A stretch of 64,000 nucleotides of DNA. Source: Aculops lycopersici. Taxonomy: Eukaryota; Arthropoda; Arachnida; Trombidiformes; Eriophyidae. The stretch spans positions 8,745,661 to 8,809,660 of the forward strand of contig WNKI01000002.1 of assembly GCA_015350385.1 (NCBI GenBank), written 5' to 3'. Each line of letters begins with the position of its first letter. Positions within the stretch are counted from its first letter, which is position 1. This document shows positions 53,001 to 64,000 of this stretch, one piece after another. A program made the translations under genes and the position numbers. The notes beneath the pieces are model-generated. The model was given only the letters and a program-made list of their open reading frames with translations, had not been told where the DNA came from and did no database searches.

Positions 53001-56000
53001 ATTAAAATTTTTCTTTATCAAACATGAAGAACATGTGAGAATGCAATTCGGGTAGAGGATGTACGCGCGAGTTAATTAACGCAAACTAAAATTTCACTTG
53101 CTCAGCTGCTATCCATTGCAAGTCCATCTGACGAGAGGACACAGGTGGACAAGGACGACGACGATACTGATACCACTGCTCACTTGTTAGTTGCCTCACC
53201 GTCTGCCGGTTTAGTTTATGGGTTGAATGGAATTGGGGAAATCAATGCCAAGATGAGTGGCTGGCGTTCGGCGGTGGAGACGGGCGAGAGAAACGAACGA
53301 GTTGATGGCCGGAGTTGAATAACATGCGCGCCACGAATAAATGGATCGGCTAGCATGAGAGCAACAAGTGTTCTTATCTAATTGATCCAACTAGAGCCAC
53401 AAGTAACCGACATCGAAGCCGAAATTGCACTTCTGGTTCTGGTTCTCCAAGTTCTAGTTCCACTTACGAGTCAACACTAATGGATTAGCCAGGAACATTG
53501 TTTCTACCTTTAGGTGGAGTCTCTAGTTAGAGCTTGCGTTTACGCTCGATGTTTGACTAGCTGCAACAGGTTGCAGTTGGTTATATAATCCACTTGCTCT
53601 CTCCCTCTCTCACTCGCTTCTCTAGCTTAGGGAAGCGACGACAATAGTAACCGGCTGGCACTCACTTGCCATGGATTATGATATCGACTCGTCCGTCGTA
53701 GATGTAGTTGTTGTTTGCCGTTTGTTGTCATTCTATTTGGGTGTCCGACGCAATAGAGAGAGAGAGAGAGAGAGCGAGGAAGCGGAAAGCTGGCAGCTGC
53801 TCTGGTTGTTAGTGAGATAAAGAGTGAGAGTAAAGTCAAATCGAGAAACAAATACCAAATAACTGCATTCATTTGAAAAACAAACAGGCAGTCGGCGTCT
53901 GTTTCGAAGCTGAGAAAGTTGAGAGCCAAGAAACGAAAGCCAGGAAACGAGAGTTAGCGAGTCAAGTTTAGCCAAATGAACAATAACTCATCTGGTCCGT
54001 TGGCTTTAGTTGCTAGATTAACAAGCAAACAAATGGCCAACCAACTGTTGCTGATATTAACGAGCTCAACAGTCGACAACGGCGACGGTGGTGACGGGGA
54101 CGACTCAACTTGACTCGACTGGTCTGTGAGCGAGCTCGATAGCGAATCGAGAGTATCAGGTTCGCTGGCGTCAAGGTTGTGTGGCCAATAATAATAAAAA
54201 TTATGAACAGGTTGGTGTTTAATTTTTTGTTGTTGCCGCCCAACTCCTCGGGCAACAGGTAGGCCATCTTCTACCTGGACGAGGGGACGGCGAGCTAGCC
54301 ACACTAGAGAGAAGAGCGCACTTGTTAATATAACTAGAAGCTGCTAATTGCCTTCACTCTCTACCTATTCGTCCGTCCGTCGAGCTGTCCTTTCTTTTTA
54401 CAACATTAAAATCTATCGAAATAATACCGATTGATATTCTGCGCCGTCATTCTTGTAGAGAGTGAAATCAAGAACTAATACGCAATATGAATAGATAGAA
54501 CCCCAATCATGAGAGCGAAGGACCACCACCAACGAGTCGTTGGATTATAACCAACTTTCTCACGATCTCCCCTTTAGAAAGTTGAGCCGCAGCCGCCAAC
54601 TTCAACAAGTGGTGGCTTCCTCACTCAGATTGCTTACGCACTTGAACCAAACTTGTGGCCACTTTGCGGTGGTTGGTGGTTAATAAGTAGAGACAAGCGA
54701 ACGGGGGATAATTAATTAACTTTAACCAGGTGAGAATTGGAGGTAGTTGTCGAAAGAAGGGAACATAATGGAAAATAATAATGAATCCAATGCAGAGAGG
54801 GAGAGAGCGGATTGATATAATATCCATTGTCTGTTTGCCGTCGCCTTGGTTAGACTTCCACTGATTTAATCATCGTTATAGATAGTCTAGTGTGGAAACC
54901 AATCGATTGAATCAACAGGTTGGTGGAGTGGTGTGAATGAGCTACGTTTGAGCTAGCTAACTAACTAAAAGCATTTTGCTCGCTTTTCCCCCTCTCCTCG
55001 CTTGTCACTCAAGTTAGAGGTGGTTTGCAAACAAACAAACTTTCCAACCAACCCAACTAGTCTCGCCTGCGACTCGAACCTCTTGATGGTTCTGCCAACC
55101 AGGCACAAGCTTGATTCGATACGTATGTTGTTTCTCGTCGACATTGAAAGATTGATTTGAATGAATTTGCCAATCACCACAAGAAGAGGGGTAGGTCGGA
55201 CAAAGTGAGAATAGAGATCAAGAAAAAATAACAAATGAGCGAGTGAGATAATTCATCTATTCTTGGGATAACCTTCAATTTGTATGGGACCAAACAAAAT
55301 AACAAGCCAACCTCTTGTTTGACTGATCTCAAACTCTTGCCTGTAAACCAATGAATAGACTTACAATGTGATTGGTGTGTTGAAAAGAAGACCAGAACTA
55401 ATGTTCGCGGCATTGTATTTGTTTCTCAGGTGAGGATATTGATTTTGGTGTTGAGCTCGTTAAAAAGACCAAAAGCCACCTGACACCAGGCGAGTGAATC
55501 AATGAGGAATGAACAAATCTGATTGATTAACTCGATATGGCGCCTCACTATCTCCGTTTTTTGACACGGAAGTAAAAGATCAGTTCGTGCTATCGATCTT
55601 CAAGTTGGCACCATGTTAGAGATCCTCATTGTAAGTCAGCTAAATTTCTATCCAACTAAACTATGATCAAAAAAGACAACTAGAAATTCGCCATTTCTAG
55701 TTGTGATTAGTTTTGTCCGCTTGCCTGTCAAACAAAAAATAATAATAATAATAATAATGAGCGACATGTCGGCTAAATAACAACTCCACAAACTCTCGGG
55801 TGAAATTTACCACATCCGGAAGCAAAAGCTAAAGGTGAGATTGAGGCTTCGGCTGAGACTCAACAGGTAGATTGTAGCAGTTACAACGGGAGTGAGAAGA
55901 TTGTTATCCACCCTAACTGCAGAGAACCTTCCTTTCCCCCCGCTAGTTCCTATTGAATAAGTGATAGACGCTAAGCGAGTTTTTCTCCATCTACAGCTTG

Positions 56001-59000
56001 TCTCAATAATTGAGATGAGCTGTAGTTGTCGTCGTCTTTGCCACGATGAGTTGCTGGACGGCAAGTCAAGTTGCGGCTTCAAGTAGTCAGCTGCAGGCGA
56101 GCTAAACAAAGATAAATGAACACTCGAAGCTTTACACCTAAAGCGGAGCAAATTACTCTAAAGTCTTGATTGCTGCCAATGTGAACCGGTGCGAAAGTTG
56201 AATGCTCGATAGTGAGCAGCAGAAATTGTATTTTCGTGATGGTCATTTGGTTGTGTGGTCCGTCAAGTCGAGCTCATGTGCTCTCATCGCCATTGCTAAG
56301 GCTCAATTTATAATTACACCGCTTATCTCGAACAGGCGGTTGCTCAGACCAAATGACGACCTTATTCCGGCGCACACAGGTGACTCTAGCAAAGTGATAA
56401 TCTCGATTGAGAGATTGACAGACGAATGGACATAAAGCTAAAGTGTCTGCCTTCCTGCTTTGGATGCAAATACTGCAAATGCTCGACTCCCTTGGATGAC
56501 CAAGTGGATTGAGTCTTCTAAACGACGAGTGAGTTGAGCTATTCAGTTAGTGAAGCTACTTACCTGTAGAGGAAGTAAACAATTAGCGGCGCCAACAGGT
56601 AAAGCTGGAAGTCCGCCGACAGGAACCAAGTGTGCACCATGCACTGAGCGTTTGTTTGGTTTGGTTTTTCATAATCGTTTTTTGGACATCATCGTCGTGT
56701 CGATCGTCGTGTCAAGATGGAATAAGATGATTACGGTTAGTTTGCAGATTAGTTAGTGCATCGCTGCACGCAAATAGATATCTCATTTTTCTTGATCCAG
56801 AAACAATAACAAAAATAGATGAAAACTCACCTGCTTCTCTGGCCAAATCCAGTTATTAATAAACAAAAAGTTTGTCCAAAGGTAATTCTCGCATGGAGTT
56901 TGAATAAAGCTTTTACCCTTAACCAGCCAAACGGGACCCGAGGAAACGAGTGGCCAAAGGAAGTTGAGGCAAATGAGGCCAATGTAGGCTGGCAGTAGGC
57001 GCAACAACCTGTGGAATATGTAGCTAAGGTATGAAAATTTCCGCTTCTTCATTAGTGGCATTAGATTCAACACTATGATCGTGGCGCTGAGGAAAAAGTA
57101 AGTCTCCACTGTGAGCCATCCATTTAAAACCATCTGAAACGACACCGACTTTGGCCACTCGGCAATATCAATCAGCCTCCGGTGAGCCCAAAGGACAAAG
57201 AAGCCACCAAACAGGTAAGTGTGATTGACAATCATCCAAGTCATTGTAATAACCCGGATTCCGTGCAAGCACATGAGACTAACCGGCTGCTGACTTTGCT
57301 TTTGCATCAAGGAGTCCACCGGTTGCTGCTCGGCCAGGGCATTAGCTCGCGAGTAGGAGTTCAAATACTTAGCGCCGCCGTGTGAGAGGGCAACGTTTGC
57401 CAAGCTCGCGTTGCTGGTGACCATTGAGGCGGAATCGGAGCCGTTGCCTTGGATCAAACGAATGGCCGAGCCAGTGACTGAGCTCGATCTCCTCTCAATG
57501 CAAGGCGATGACTCGACCGACGAGTCTGGCGCCATGGAGGCTGTCGATACCGAAGAGGTCGACGACGCGCTAGTGGACAATCCAGTTCCACTCGCCGCCT
57601 TCGAGTGGTCGCTTGAATGCAACAACAACTTGTTGCTCATCGACCCTTGCAACGACGATATTTTGTTTCTTGTAGCCGAATCTTGTTGTTGTGGTTTAAA
57701 TAAACGTTTTGTGTTACGGATAATGGAGAAACTTGTGAATAATGGACGATATTTAAATAATGTTATCCTAAATTTGCATTTCCATCCTTTTAAACTCCTT
57801 GGCAGCGGCAACTTGTTTAGTTTCATGTGTAACAAATCGAGCAAAGTGCACAGGCAAACCAGAAAGCAGGCTATGGAAATCACATAGGCCGACACCACCT
57901 GCTGCACAGTCCAATGTTGCTTGTCGTATTTTGTTACGCAACGACCCTTAAAGTCAATCTTGACTTTAAATTCGGCGATTAGCTTATTGAAAACAATGGC
58001 AAAATTGTCGGCATCAATCTTGTTTGTTAGACAAATGCCAACTCGCAAAGGATCCACGTAGAGCATGTGAAAAAAGTTACCTGTTTCCACGAAAATGGTC
58101 TCCTTGAAGGCGGCGGTTTCGCTAAAATTTAGCAACGGTCTCCTAAGCTCGATGGGCGCAAAATCCGTTTGGAGCTCCTCGTTTCGTTGCGACAATCTTT
58201 GCCTTGGCGGCTTGGGAAACTCAATGTCAGCTAAACAATATTTGCCCACCAAAGTGGAGCTATACAATCCAGTTTCGGGGTCCAGCTCGCCCATTAGCTC
58301 GGGATTTCCCGCAACCAAACCCGAAGGGTCGTCGGCTCTTATGTTGATGCACTCGTCGTAGTCGCCAAAATCCGATTGTGTTCCCACCAAAATACCTGGT
58401 GCAATTTTTGCACTTGCATCCAGCAACTTCATAGCCCATGGCTTTAATCCACGGATGCCATTGAAAACTTGGAGCAATCCGGAAACAGTGCCAGCGTCCA
58501 CGTCGTAGCCATGTTCGATGATAACAGGTAGCAGTTTTCTAGAAAACAACTCGATGACATCATCGCCAACTTGGCGCCACTTTGCATAAGTTTCCATGGC
58601 CAACTTGAGCTCAGCTTCCATTTCCGCCTGATGCCTTGCAGTTCTATTAACTTGAGACAATTTCCCATTGATGTCCTTGATTATCTCGCCCGCAACCTGT
58701 TTTGCCGCTCTAATCATCGATTCCTCCTTCTTGGCATCCATCTCATTCACGTCCGCCTTGCCCCCACTCTTTGGGGAATTCTCCGACTCAGGATCTATGT
58801 CGTCCCCTGGCACAGGAGAATCGTCAATTGAATCATTGGAATCAACAGGTGGCTTCAATTTCTTGACTAGCAAATCGGCGCCGTCACTTGCGGCCCCCAA
58901 AATCACGTTGGCCAATTTACCTGTTGATTGGTCGCCATTACTCGTCTCGCTGGTTGATGATGTTGCCTCCTCTTCACTTACGTCTACATCTTCAACAGGC

Positions 59001-59704
59001 GTATCACTCGAATCATCATCATCGCCACCACCAGCACCACCTGTCGCCACCGTGCTTGTAACCGTTAGCGGTGTTGTTGTTATGGTGGAAGCTGAAGTGA
59101 GACTCTCGCCGCCACTACCACTCGATCTATTGCGCAATACTAAAGGTTTCACGTTACTCGTGTTCATTAAACTCATACTGCTCGCTTGACCACTTGGCAC
59201 CATTTCATTTAATGAACTTTGTGGCGCTGTGGTGAGATTCAAGAGATTCGATTGACTGTTCAATTGACTCATCTGTTGAGCGCAGGAGGCACAATTATTC
59301 AATAGGTAGATTATTAGCAAGGGACCAAAGAGTATCACCAACATGGAGGTCAATTGTGACTTTGACTTTGAGTTGGTCGAAGGGCGAAAGTTTGATTTTT
59401 CACTAATACCGCTACTGCCATGATAATTATCTTCGCTCACATTATTATTGCCGCTCATTATCACATTTTTTTTTAAATTTTGATGATCATTTGAATTCTG
59501 TGCTATCGAGTGCGAGAAGGCTGATTTACTCCTTTTTAACTTGTTGATATCATCATTATCACTGATGATTATCGACTTTTGCCACATAGCAGACAAGACT
59601 CTCTCGTCGGCTCTTCGGTTTGTTTCCTCCTCCTGCTCTGCAGTTGGCTCAATCAACAGCGTGGCCACTTGTTGCCGCTTCCTCTTCTCCCTTGACCAAT
59701 TCAT
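50087..59704 (-). CDS. NRF-6-like acyltransferase-3 membrane protein
   Basis: A member of the nose-resistant-to-fluoxetine (NRF-6/NDG-4) family: multi-pass acyltransferase-3 proteins linked in C. elegans to lipid and drug transport in intestine and hypodermis. Supported exons: 56831-59704 (958 codons, ends PEKQ|GTGAGT), 56564-56643 (CMVHTWFLSADFQLYLLAPL, ends phase 2) and 50087 to about 52288. Exon 1 has a hydrophobic segment (about residues 115-140), Thr/Ser-rich sequence, the extracellular NRF domain (about 370-620; FGDYDECI, GKYCLADIEFP, FKGRCV) and the first acyltransferase helices (LMCLHGIRVITMTWMIVNH). The last exon has further helices (HMGPYCLGILTGYM) and an unusually long polar tail of about 500 residues. 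The family needs about 60 more residues between exons 2 and last, so at least one exon in 52.3-56.5 kb is unplaced. Upstream in-frame ATGs leave the exact start uncertain. Confidence 0.9.
52454..52508. repeat. 55-nt nested hairpin
   Basis: Inner arms CATCAGGTTG (52469-52478) and CAACCTGATG (52484-52493), 5-nt loop. Outer arms GCTATCG (52454-52460) and CGATAGC (52502-52508). The two stems are separated by a symmetrical 8 x 8 nt internal loop. Confidence 0.8.
54529..54584. repeat. Cluster of small inverted repeats
   Basis: CCAACGA-G-TCGTTGG (54529-54543) overlaps GTTGG-attata-CCAAC (54539-54554 or so), followed by CAACTTTCT (54552-54560) pairing with AGAAAGTTG (54576-54584) across 15 nt. Confidence 0.7.
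55676..55704. repeat. Perfect 12-bp inverted repeat
   Basis: ACAACTAGAAAT (55676-55687), loop TCGCC, ATTTCTAGTTGT (55693-55704), in the NRF-6-like intron. Confidence 0.87.
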
Positions 59705-62262
59705 TATAATTATAATCTTCTTCTTTTCACTCTTTTCTCTCTCTCTCTTATTTTGAACTTGATGTTAGTGAAGCAAGTTGATGATCATCTAGCTTCTGGT
59801 AAAAGATTTCTGAGCGCCCAATAAACTTGACACTCACTTCAGGTGTCTTGGTTTTATACTCTCTTGACGGGTGCCACGTCGGAGAAATAAAAGAAATTGC
59901 GTTGCTCAACTAATCACCTGTCAGTAAACTCTTTTTTCTACTTTGATATTAAAGAAAAACAAAACTTGATACATCAAATAAAGCGATAATCTTCCAACTC
60001 GCACGTAAATTTCACAACAATGATTTGTTGTTATGGTATTCGTGCGTGAGCAGTTGATACTTTTGAGGCTCTTCTACGTTTGCGGAGGGAGCGAGTGAGT
60101 GATGACTGGATTCTAGGGACGATTTTGGTGGCAAGTGTAGGTGTGTTGTTGTTACCCCTTGCTCTCCTCCAAGACTAATGCTTGCTGCAACCTAGCCGAT
60201 GTTTGCGCTTTTTATTGTTCTTCTTTAGTTTTGAAATCTCAATCTAGCAGGAGCAAGATTTCGGTGTTTGCATTGCGCGCGCTACACACTCGAAATGTCT
60301 AACGGAAGCTCGACAACGAAGAGAGACCCGAATAAAGAACAGACGACTGCTATCTGTTGTTCGTAGTCGAGAGTCTCGGCTCCTTGGCTATCCTCATGGT
60401 TTCGGTGTCGGTGTCGGTTTCAGTTTTATTATTTTTGTATCAGTTTTTGTGCATTAGTCTCACTGCAACTACACACCACTCCTGCAAATCTAACGCGCGC
60501 TCTCTCGTACAAGATCTCGCCACCGTCTTCGTTTTCGTTGTCGCCCACGAACATGTACTTTGCGCGACCACCTAACGGTCTAATGATTGCCCCTAATGAA
60601 CCCTGCCGTACAATGAGCAAAGCCAGCCAAACAGTCAGTCAGTCAATAATTGCTACCTAGTTGTAATATGAATCAAGCAACAATCTGAATGAATCGCTCT
60701 CTCTCCGCTTGTGTCTCTCTTTCTGACTCTACGTCTCGCTAGCTCACATTTGTTTCTATAATTTAACTTCCTCTCTTTCTCGGTCGGTTTATAATAATTC
60801 TCTCGCTTTCGCAGGCTCCACAGGCAGCCAAAATATTTCTCTTAAGTCAAAAATGCTTACAATTTGCGATCTGCCTCTTGATTCTCGGTGCGGCACACTT
60901 CAGGTTTGAGTCTTGAGATAATGCAACACTCAAGTGATTGTGAGCCTTTGATACAATTTGCACGTCACTTGCGCACAATCTGAAGTCTCTCAGGGGAGAA
61001 GGGAGAAACTTTGGTTTCAAAATAACACTTACAAACACAAACACATACACAAACTCACATCAATCCCATCCGCCACCACGAAGAAGACTCTGGCCATCTA
61101 AATCAAAACATGTGTTGTCATGTCTCTCCTCTCGAATCATCTCGCGTGATAGTGCATATGGTAAAATGGTTTGCTAACCGACTCGCGTTGGCGTAAGGCT
61201 AACTAACCTTTAACTGTGCGCGAGCTGCACATGGACTCGCGCAGCAACAAGTGGCCAGCAGCCGGCGGCCACTCGCCGCTAGCTTGCCATGATCTCGCTC
61301 TCGCTTTCTATTTGTATGAGATTGTTGTTTGCTGTATGTGCGCCAGTCCAGTCTATCTCTTTCAACTAACACAGTTGGCCCAGACTAAAGCATGACTTGG
61401 CTTTGACTCAGTTATGTGGAGGCAAGGTGAGGAAAGTGGAAGAAGGAAGCGCTTCGATTGCAATCTTCCATTTATGAGCTAGAGGTAGCAGTTACATGTA
61501 TGACGAACTAGTGGTGGCGGAGCTATTCCTTTGGTTTCCAACGAGCGGACACTTGTTGCTGCTGTTAAAGGGGGCAGTCGGTTGCGAGACTCGCTAAGTG
61601 AGAGTGGCTTTCGGTTGGCGAGCTTGGTGCTGCGCAGACGCAAGCCAGTTAGCTAGCCAATGACTTCCTTGGTTCACATCTCCTCCCTTCTGTAGCCTGT
61701 GCGGCGTTGGCTCACAATTTGCGCCAACAAACTTGCATTTGTAGCTCGATGGAATACAAATTATGGATTCCTTGCCCGTGAGCGAAGAGTTGCCTTCTTG
61801 GCGCAACTTTAACAGAGAAATGAAGAGAGAAACCGCAATTCAATCTCTCATCTTCTCATTGTTTTCTCACCTCTCGCTTTCGAGTTCATCGAACGCAACC
61901 TGATACCAACCATAAACCACCAACGCCTTCGACGATGGGCACAGGGAACACGCGGCTAATTCATTGACCTTGCCCATGCCAGACGCATCCAGAGAGAAGC
62001 AGAGAAAGAAATTAAGTTCAACTGAATGGTCACTTAGTTGATAGACTGACCGCAAAACTCAACACGCCAAAACCAAAGCATCGTTTCGACCACTTCGACT
62101 TGAATGTCGACACTCACCACAAGAATTACAATAAAACGAGCGAGTTAATTAATAGTAAGGGGATATTCTCAAATTTTATCCTTTGATTAACAGAGAGGAA
62201 AAAGAGCAATCATTTGGCTTCTCTTTATGCAATTAAACTCATCTCAATTAAACTAAACTCAA
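59705..62262. other. Upstream region of the NRF-6-like gene and spacer to the lysozyme gene
   Basis: About 2.6 kb. The left part should be the NRF-6-like promoter and leader. The rest is mixed-composition DNA with TC-rich stretches (about 60690-60800). Short open frames on both strands lack domains. No RNA gene seen. Confidence 0.45.
59852..59858 (-). promoter_or_regulatory. Possible TATA box of the NRF-6-like gene
   Basis: On the minus strand the sequence reads AGTATAAAACC, about 150 bp upstream of the ATG at 59704. Spacing is compatible with a leader of roughly 120 nt, but no initiator confirms it. Confidence 0.4.
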
Positions 62263-63488
62263 TCATCTACCAAAACCAAAGCAGGCGTTAAAGTCGCTCC
62301 AATACTGACTCTCCAACAACGACTCGCTTGCACATTGTTGCACGCCACCCTGGTGAATGGCGGCCAAGTCGTAGCAATCAATGCGCCCATCCTTGTCGCA
62401 ATCCCTTCCATTCTTGGCCATATAAATGGACAGCAGTCGTTCGGCGCACTCGCGTTGCGTAACGCACTCGTAGAAGGCGCGCTCGTCGGCCGCCGCATCC
62501 TTTTCTAAAGCTTCTCGTGTTACCAACTCCCTCGACAGGTTGGTCTCTAGCCACTGCTCGTAGCTAATTAGGAACATACCGCAACGAGTGTGCCGTACAT
62601 CGCTCGTTTGGCACCTGGAGTTTGTGTTGCAATTTGTGCTAGCCTCGCAAATGCACTCGAAACAATCTTGAGTCATCTGATATGTTGAGTTCCTATTGCC
62701 ATTCGCACCACCTGTTGAGCCACTACCACCAGCACCGCTCCCACTTGCGGGCGTCGAGCTGAACACGTTCGTCGAGGGTTGCGCCTGCGGATCAACAGAT
62801 GGCGCCTTGGTCGGCCTAAAGCGACTCGACGGAACCCTAGTGGGCTGGTCGTCTTCGTCGGCGGCGAAGTTTGAACTGGGTGCACTTGTTGTGGATGGAC
62901 CCTGCGTGGTGGTTGCGGTGGTGGTTGTTGTACTGACTGCTGCTGCTGCTGTAGATCTTGCGCTAGGAAATGGTAGGCGAGAGAAAGATGATGCCTCAAA
63001 ATTTGTGGGATTTGTCGAGCTGAAAGTGTCGAAATTCGATGATGAATCCGAGGGTGAAAAGTCGTTTGCCGTGGACTCGAATGGAGAGCTCGGCGGAAGT
63101 GGCTCCCTCGGCGGGAGCGGGGGTGGCGGCGGTGACGGTGGTTGTGGTTGTGACTGACGATTTAGTGGCCGGAAACTGGCGCGCAGTGGTTGCCAAACTA
63201 GAGAGGAGGCGTTACTGTCGTCTGAAGTGGAGGAAGTAGAAGCCGAGTCAGTGGATCCATCGCCCGGCGTTGGCCTAAAACTTATGGGATTACCGTCGAA
63301 TCTGAACAAGGGCTCGTTGGCGGCTAGAGTGGAGTCTATTGTTATATAATTGAGTTGGGTTGATTAGAAATCAATTCGAGAAAAATATATCAACATCGCT
63401 CAATCAATTAGATTCCCCAATCAACAGGTGGATACTTACGTATAGCCAGAGCTATAGCCAGCAGGTGATATGTTTTTCTTGAAATCAT
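62263..63488 (-). CDS. Secreted i-type (destabilase) lysozyme-like protein with long disordered linker
   Basis: A 373-residue secreted protein from exons 63440-63488 and 62263-63335. Exon 1 gives MISRKTYHLLAIALAI and ends phase 1 (ATAC|GTAAGT); exon 2 follows AATAG and completes the signal peptide as HSTLA/ANEPLF. Residues 22-235 are Pro/Ser/Thr-rich and disordered. The C-terminal domain (about 240-373) is i-type lysozyme: DCFECICEASTNC, RCGMFLISYEQWLE, ECAERLLSIYM, DCDKDGRIDCYDLAAIH and the terminal YWSDFNACFG. i-type lysozymes cleave peptidoglycan and some have isopeptidase activity. The position that holds the catalytic Glu in active enzymes (CICxxESGC) is Ser here (CICEASTNC), while the Asp (SDVR) seems kept, so muramidase activity is doubtful. 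It may act in immunity or matrix binding. Confidence 0.92.
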
Positions 63489-63949
63489 TTCTAATGTTTC
63501 TTGTGTGTGCGAGATTTTTTCACGTTTTCTTTCTATTCTTCACCCCAATTTTATTTGTTTCTATCTATCTTCGAAACTATAAAGATGAGAATTATATCTA
63601 TTCCGATTCTTTTATTAACTGCATCTCGGGCAAATCCTCAATCGTATCGGCTCACTTGTCTGGAGTGATGATATTTGTTGCCTTTGTCCTTGTTGTCGTT
63701 GTTGTTATTATTTTTATTGCTGTAGTCGTCGTCGTCGTCGTCAATTGCTTCGTTTGACTTATGGAAGCACTTGAAGTTTGATTGCAGCGGCTGAGGTTGA
63801 TCATGTCGTTTGCTGCGCTGCACGCGGCGTGCCCAAAGGGGAAAGTCGACTGGTGGAATGAATGATAGACAAGCTCGCGGTGGTGCGCGCTTCCATTCTC
63901 GCCGCTTACCTGAATCCGGATTGTTCTATAGCAGCGAAGTCTCACAGCA

Positions 63950-63995
<46 letters not shown>

Positions 63996-64000
63996 TGAGT
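63489..64000. other. Upstream of the lysozyme gene, ending in a GA microsatellite
   Basis: About 0.5 kb. It should hold the lysozyme promoter. GTTGTTGTT and GTCGTCGTC runs lie at 63690-63745, and a GA microsatellite runs from 63953 to 63992 at the window edge. No coding frame supported. Confidence 0.5.
63953..63992. repeat. GA microsatellite
   Basis: About 20 uninterrupted GA units near the window end. Confidence 0.95.

Larger units (their letters stand above)
52289..56563 (-). other. Large intron region of the NRF-6-like gene
   Basis: About 4.3 kb between recognised exons. It should hide at least one short coding exon for a transmembrane segment; open stretches near 54700-54830 and 53800-53900 on the minus strand are hydrophobic candidates, but splice phases do not settle it. 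It also holds hairpins (52454-52508, 54529-54584, 55676-55704), a GA run (53756-53774) and an AAT run (55738-55757). Confidence 0.5.

Noticed and set aside
55065..55090. GGTTCGAGTC-like tRNA B box on the minus strand
   Set aside because: No cloverleaf can be drawn around it.
50087..59704. The two large minus-strand frames as two separate genes
   Set aside because: The first carries the NRF domain and early acyltransferase helices, the second the later helices, and a splice-bounded 80-bp exon links them; one gene is the better reading.

Overview
The window is nuclear DNA of an invertebrate, most likely an arthropod. It carries a Hox gene of the labial class, a head-to-head pair of seven-helix gustatory-receptor-like genes, an i-type (destabilase) lysozyme, a nose-resistant-to-fluoxetine (NRF-6) acyltransferase-like gene and a small cuticle-like secreted protein. 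Many housekeeping genes that are usually intron-rich (KRI1, PLRG1, MSH5, AGK, a CUB/LDLa/trypsin protease) sit here in single long exons. Intron loss of this kind, with compact gene spacing, fits an acariform (for example trombidiform or eriophyoid) mite, but that placement is inference.

Layout. 1-9.3 kb is a dense housekeeping block: KRI1 (+), RpS26 (-, three exons), a membrane protein with a Cys-rich ectodomain (+), RNF113/CWC24 (-), a secreted CUB-LDLa-trypsin protease (-) and PLRG1 (-). 9.6-14.9 kb holds two divergent gustatory-receptor-like genes, both completed here by finding their terminal phase-0 exons. 15.2-27.1 kb has an unrecognised secreted protein (+), the tandem-FYVE protein ZFYVE1/DFCP1 (+), a small Cys-rich membrane protein (+), a mitochondrial IF3 C-domain protein (-) and MSH5 (-). 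27.7-42.6 kb is labial (+): two coding exons separated by a 12.3-kb intron that cuts the codon for homeodomain Trp48. 45-48.3 kb has acylglycerol kinase (+) and a two-exon secreted Ala/Pro-rich peptide (+) with a clear TATA box. 48.5-50 kb is an old diverged repeat tract. 50.1-59.7 kb is the NRF-6-like gene (-), and 62.3-63.5 kb is the lysozyme (-).

The genes do not form an operon or single pathway. Loose functional groups are RNA and ribosome biology (KRI1, RpS26, RNF113, PLRG1, mtIF3), meiosis (MSH5), lipid and membrane biology (ZFYVE1, AGK, NRF-6-like) and secreted or surface proteins (protease, lysozyme, receptors).

The most unexpected structural signal is an excess of short perfect inverted repeats (10-15-bp arms, loops of 1-12 nt), found almost only in introns and intergenic DNA. 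Two of them overlap stop codons. Chance predicts about one 10-bp case and essentially no 12-bp case in 64 kb; I found about ten, four of them with arms of 12 bp or more. There are two assembly gaps (32595-33467 and 47720-47739), both next to dinucleotide repeats.
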